Source: Candidatus Kapaibacterium sp. (GTDB taxonomy: Bacteria > Bacteroidota > Ignavibacteria > Kapaibacteriales > UBA2268). Taken from it: a stretch of DNA of 8,120 bases. Shown here piece by piece: positions 6,046 through 8,120 of this stretch. A program made the translations under genes and the position numbers. The notes under the pieces are model-generated. The model saw nothing but the letters and a program-made list of their open reading frames with translations. It searched no databases and was not told the DNA's origin. Positions within the stretch are counted from its first letter, which is position 1, and each line of letters starts with the position of its first letter. The stretch covers positions 1 through 8,120 of the forward strand of contig JAUQWR010000603.1 of NCBI GenBank assembly GCA_030835065.1, written 5' to 3'.

Positions 6046-6522
6046 CTAATACTCTTCAATAAATCTTTTTCCAAGTTTGAAAAGAGGTCGCAATGAAGTT
6101 AATGTTGCAATGGTTATTACAACAAAACCAATAATCAATTTATAAGCTTCAAGCTGATCCCCATATATTCCAAATATCAAATATAATCCAATCGGTAAAT
6201 TCAATAATAGTCCGGTAAGTGTTCCTGGAGCATATTTTTTGAGAACAATTGTTGCAATAAGGTGAGGAAAAATTGCATTAAAACACATCATCATTACAAA
6301 CCCCAAATACGAGTACATAATTATATCATTTGAGTTTCCAAAGACTAAAAAAATAAAAGTTAAAATGTATCCCAATAATGTTATAACCATAACCGCGAAG
6401 TGGAATTCATTATTTGCTACTTGAGGATGATATCTTCTTGCATACTTTGACCACATTGGTAACCAAATAGCTTCTTCTATATTATGTAATGTAAATGCCA
6501 TAATAAACATTAATTCAAACAT
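6046..6522 (-). CDS. HXXEE domain membrane protein
   Basis: This 158-residue integral membrane protein has the diagnostic H-x-x-E-E motif as HNIEE (H13, E16, E17) near the N-terminus, followed by IWLPMWSKYARR. The second conserved block is FNAIFPHLIATIVLKKYAPG, with N82, H87 and the PG pair at 99-100. Hydrophobic segments fall at about 2-12, 42-62, 68-94, 102-121 and 127-147, giving four to five helices in the inner membrane. The conserved His and Glu residues suggest a buried metal or catalytic site, but the family has no established function. The start is fixed by an in-frame TAA directly before the ATG at 6522, and GGGAG about 10 nt upstream is one of the few good Shine-Dalgarno-like sites here. 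A copy 4 lies 78 nt upstream. After the TAG stop the same frame stays open for 51 further codons, noted separately. Confidence 0.92.
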   Translation of the reverse strand: MFELMFIMAFTLHNIEEAIWLPMWSKYARRYHPQVANNEFHFAVMVITLLGYILTFIFLVFGNSNDIIMYSYLGFVMMMCFNAIFPHLIATIVLKKYAPGTLTGLLLNLPIGLYLIFGIYGDQLEAYKLIIGFVVITIATLTSLRPLFKLGKRFIEEY

Positions 6523-6600
6523 TTATTTTCTCCCAGCTATAGAGAATAAATTGAGATGCATGGCAGGACAACGAGCCCTACTTTCCACAGTATTTCGTCT

Positions 6601-6690
6601 AACTCATTTATTTACATACTCTCAATAAATGAAAAATTAAATTAATAAAATCTTACAAAACAAAAAAAATATTTAATGAATCCATAAATT
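6601..6690 (-). repeat. A element, copy 4
   Basis: It begins AACTCATTTATTTACATACT and has a perfect CATTTAT / ATAAATG stem; the loop differs from the others by one base (TTAC for CTAC). The middle is of the copy 2/4/5 type with an eight-A run. It ends AATCCATAAATTGTCGAAG and runs into a single B unit. In gene orientation the block ends in GAGTT followed by AGAC, 78 nt before the HXXEE start. The intervening 78 nt contain GGGCTCGTTGTCCTGCCATG, which I cannot assign. Confidence 0.85.
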
Positions 6691-6702
6691 GTCGAAGTGC
6701 CC
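6691..6702. repeat. B repeat, single unit (tract 4)
   Basis: Only one GTCGAAGTGCCCC unit follows A copy 4, compared with three or more in the other tracts. It is the minimal form of the A-B junction and shows that a single GTCGAAG is part of, or directly abuts, the A element. Expansion of the B tract is then optional. About 15 nt further on, the long inverted repeat 6718-6831 begins. Confidence 0.75.
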
Positions 6703-6717
6703 CTTAATCTTTTAAGT

Positions 6718-6831
6718 AATAACGTTTACAGCAATGCGAAGTGGTGGAATGCGTGAGTATCTCTATATTAACCGTTACAAACATTAACTGCGGGAACTGC
6801 ACTTGCCCACGCATTGCTTATAAGCGTTGTT
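6718..6831. repeat. long imperfect inverted repeat downstream of the 331-residue gene (attC-like shape)
   Basis: The outer arms are AATAACG (6718-6724) and CGTTGTT (6825-6831), which pair with one G:T. Inside them AGCAATGCG (6730-6738) pairs perfectly with CGCATTGCT (6810-6818). A second segment, AATGCGTG (6748-6755), can pair perfectly with CACGCATT (6808-6815), so two alternative stems compete for the same right arm. The ~115-nt hairpin, ending in AAC and GTT, recalls the shape of integron attC sites. The flanking bases do not match the RYYYAAC / GTTRRRY core consensus well, and no integrase is in the window. It has no T-run and lies 21 nt after the gene's stop. It could also act as a transcript-end structure. 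Confidence 0.5.
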
Positions 6832-6851
6832 GGCTGACGTTTTTATTTTTC

Positions 6852-7847
6852 TTATCTATATGCTTCAAATTTAAAAATTAATTCAAAAAAAAGCAGATGC
6901 TTATAATGTGTGTCAATCCCATTTTTATCCCATGACAAGAAAGATGGATAATATGAAATACCTACATTAAATCCATTAGATATTCGATAATAAGTTGAGA
7001 AAACCAATCCTAAGTTATTTTGAACTTTATGTATACTCAAAGTATCTCGACGGTAGTGTTCAGGTGTCGAAGGTAAAGTATCCCATTTACTGAAAAAAGT
7101 TTTATTATACTGAAGACCTGCAGAATAATGTAATCGGTCTATATCACTACCAAATTGAATATTACCATAAACCGCAGATGAAGATTCATGTGAGCTATAA
7201 TAATCAACAGGGGCAGGAAAAGGAAGCGTAAAATCTGTCAATGCCCCAATATCCGTACTTAATGAATATTTGTCTGAGAGGTAATATTCCACGCCCCCGA
7301 CTATTCCTAAAAATCCAAATGAGTTTCCATATCCTTTTTCCTTATTGATATAAAAATGATTAGCTTCTGGAATTGAGATTTTAAAGCTTAAAAGTCCTTT
7401 CTCGGGATTCAACCAAGTAAAATAACTATTTGATGGCAATTTATTAGAATTAAAATTAATCGTAATGTTGGATGGATATGTAAATCGTTTAGGATTAGTC
7501 AAATCAATTGCATAAGCAAAAACACCAATACCAGTAAAGATATTACCTAACCAAAAAGCAGTTGATAACTTACTATTTACAAGTATTATTTTTTGGACAC
7601 TATCTTTTTTTGCAAATATCAATAAATCATTTTTAGAACGCTCAACATTTATCAATGTTGGCGTATTGTACCATCTTGTCGTATCATTATTCAAGCATAT
7701 TCTAACCGAATCTGTATCAGAATACACATTTAAATCAACAGTTTTCTTATGAATCAATGTAGCACAAGAATTCATTAAAAAACCTACTATCAGAAGAGTA
7801 TAGTAGCTTATTATACTGTTCATTTTTCTAGAAATCATGACTAACAT
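6852..7847 (-). CDS. predicted lipoprotein with possible outer-membrane beta-barrel region (331 aa)
   Basis: A hydrophobic signal ends in GFLMNSC, placing the lipidated cysteine at residue 28. The better signal peptide starts at M9 (ATG at 7823), so the true start may be there and not at 7847. After the cysteine comes ATLIHKKTVDLNVYSDTDSV, then a small beta domain with YNTPTLINVERSKNDLLIFA (60-79), typical of PEGA-like or surface-lipoprotein repeats in Bacteroidota. Next is a glycine-rich hydrophobic segment, WLGNIFTGIGVFAYAIDLTNP (99-119), that could be an amphipathic membrane-associated stretch. Residues about 165-331 alternate aromatic and polar residues (SFGFLGIVGGVEYYLSDKYS, RLHYSAGLQYNKTFF, NNLGLVFSTYYRISNGFNVG) like an outer-membrane beta-barrel, though the last residue is Arg, not Phe. 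Its substrate or role is unknown. A copy 5 lies 117 nt upstream. Confidence 0.82.
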   Translation of the reverse strand: MLVMISRKMNSIISYYTLLIVGFLMNSCATLIHKKTVDLNVYSDTDSVRICLNNDTTRWYNTPTLINVERSKNDLLIFAKKDSVQKIILVNSKLSTAFWLGNIFTGIGVFAYAIDLTNPKRFTYPSNITINFNSNKLPSNSYFTWLNPEKGLLSFKISIPEANHFYINKEKGYGNSFGFLGIVGGVEYYLSDKYSLSTDIGALTDFTLPFPAPVDYYSSHESSSAVYGNIQFGSDIDRLHYSAGLQYNKTFFSKWDTLPSTPEHYRRDTLSIHKVQNNLGLVFSTYYRISNGFNVGISYYPSFLSWDKNGIDTHYKHLLFFELIFKFEAYR

Positions 7848-7964
7848 TATAAATTATCACAATAAATCAAGTAATTGTAAAAATACAGATCTTCAAAAAT
7901 AAAATCATATTTCCGTTGGCATGAGAAACTATTTCCAATTTCCGGAAAATCTGAAATATCAGCT
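7848..7964. other. upstream region of the 331-residue gene, no clear element
   Basis: This AT-rich leader between A copy 5 and the gene is the longest such gap of the five. It holds TTCCGGAA, a perfect 8-bp palindrome at 7940-7947, inside TTTCCAATTTCCGGAAA. No convincing promoter pair was found, and the start codon has no Shine-Dalgarno-like sequence. Nothing else is recognisable. Confidence 0.3.
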
Positions 7965-8054
7965 AACTCATTTATCTACGCACTCTCAATAAATGTTATA
8001 TTAAAATAATAAAATATCCCAAAACAAAAAAAATATTTAATGAATCCATAACTA
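7965..8054 (-). repeat. A element, copy 5
   Basis: It begins AACTCATTTATCTACGCACT, exactly as copy 1, and has the perfect CATTTAT / ATAAATG stem. The middle is of the copy 2/4/5 type (AAAACAAAAAAAATATTT) with the eight-A run. It closes with AATCCATAACTAGTCGAAG, as in copy 3. Copy 5 thus combines the left end of copy 1, the middle of copy 4 and the right end of copy 3, which is what recombination between copies, or a common ancestor with patchy drift, would produce. Confidence 0.85.
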
Positions 8055-8120
8055 GTCGAAGAGCGGTCCCTGAGCTTGTCGAAGGGGAGCCTGTCGAAGG
8101 GAGGTCCCTGAGCTTGTCGA
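8055..8120. repeat. B repeat tract 5, cut by the window edge
   Basis: It has GTCGAAG at 8055-8061, 8078-8084 and 8093-8099, and an incomplete copy at 8116-8120. GGTCCCTGAGCTTGTCGAAG occurs once in full and once running off the edge, separated by GGGGAGCCTGTCGAAGGGA. This is the cleanest, least decayed tract, and it suggests a period of about 23 nt alternating with one of about 15 nt. Confidence 0.85.

Noticed and set aside
1866..8054. A element as a classical MITE
   Set aside because: No convincing terminal inverted repeats (only about TCATT/AATGA) and no target-site duplications seen at the ends. It may still be mobilised in another way.
1958..8120. B tracts as a CRISPR array
   Set aside because: The repeats are 7-20 nt, imperfect, with short shared spacing and no unique spacers of constant length, and no cas genes are present.
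1..8120. tRNA, rRNA or known riboswitch
   Set aside because: No cloverleaf with a T-loop GTTCGAnTC pattern, no ribosomal sequence and no recognisable riboswitch core were found by eye.
1..8120. Integrase, transposase or toxin-antitoxin pair
   Set aside because: None of the credible genes has recombinase or toxin-antitoxin signatures, so mobility rests only on repeat architecture.

Overview
The window looks like an accessory, gene-cassette-like stretch of an AT-rich Bacteroidota chromosome (flavobacterial, cytophagal or chitinophagal type). The reasons are the low GC, lipoproteins with short lipoboxes, a type IX secretion (T9SS) C-terminal sorting-domain remnant, a DUF4268 protein, an HXXEE membrane protein, a bacterial acyl-ACP thioesterase, and short intergenic repeats of the TTCGACAAGCTCAGGGACC type. 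The phylum call rests on family recognition from memory, not on a marker gene. Every credible gene is on the minus strand, so transcription runs from high to low coordinates.

Layout from low to high coordinates: (1) 1-476, a RibD C-terminal/dihydrofolate-reductase-like gene whose 3' end is cut by the window edge; (2) 567-722, a possible 51-residue ORF starting 1 nt after the next gene's stop; (3) 724-1842, a DUF4268 protein with an N-terminal PD-(D/E)XK nuclease-like core; (4) 1866-2024, intergenic repeat block 1; (5) 2112-3188, a lipoprotein of unknown function; (6) 3216-3518, repeat block 2, split by an orphan T9SS sorting-domain tail; (7) 3634-4800, a secreted protein of unknown function; (8) 4841-5022, repeat block 3; (9) 5101-5871, an acyl-ACP thioesterase; (10) 6046-6522, an HXXEE four-helix membrane protein; (11) 6601-6702, repeat block 4, followed by a long inverted repeat at 6718-6831; (12) 6852-7847, a lipoprotein with a possible beta-barrel part; (13) 7965-8120, repeat block 5, running off the window.

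The most distinctive feature is the architecture. Five copies of a ~90-bp AT-rich element (A) each sit 23-117 nt upstream of a gene, in the same orientation. Each carries an identical run of eight A's and a short stem-loop (CATTTAT, 13-nt loop, ATAAATG; imperfect in copy 2). Four of the five are joined directly to a GTCGAAG-based repeat tract (B). The genes between them are functionally unrelated. This suggests modular, exchangeable one- or two-gene units, something like an integrase-less cassette array, a homologous-recombination shuffling array or a dispersed non-autonomous element family. No recombinase or transposase lies in the window, so mobility is inference.

No shared pathway is evident. 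The thioesterase and HXXEE genes may be co-transcribed because no A element separates them. DUF4268, the small ORF and the reductase-like gene may form another transcription unit.
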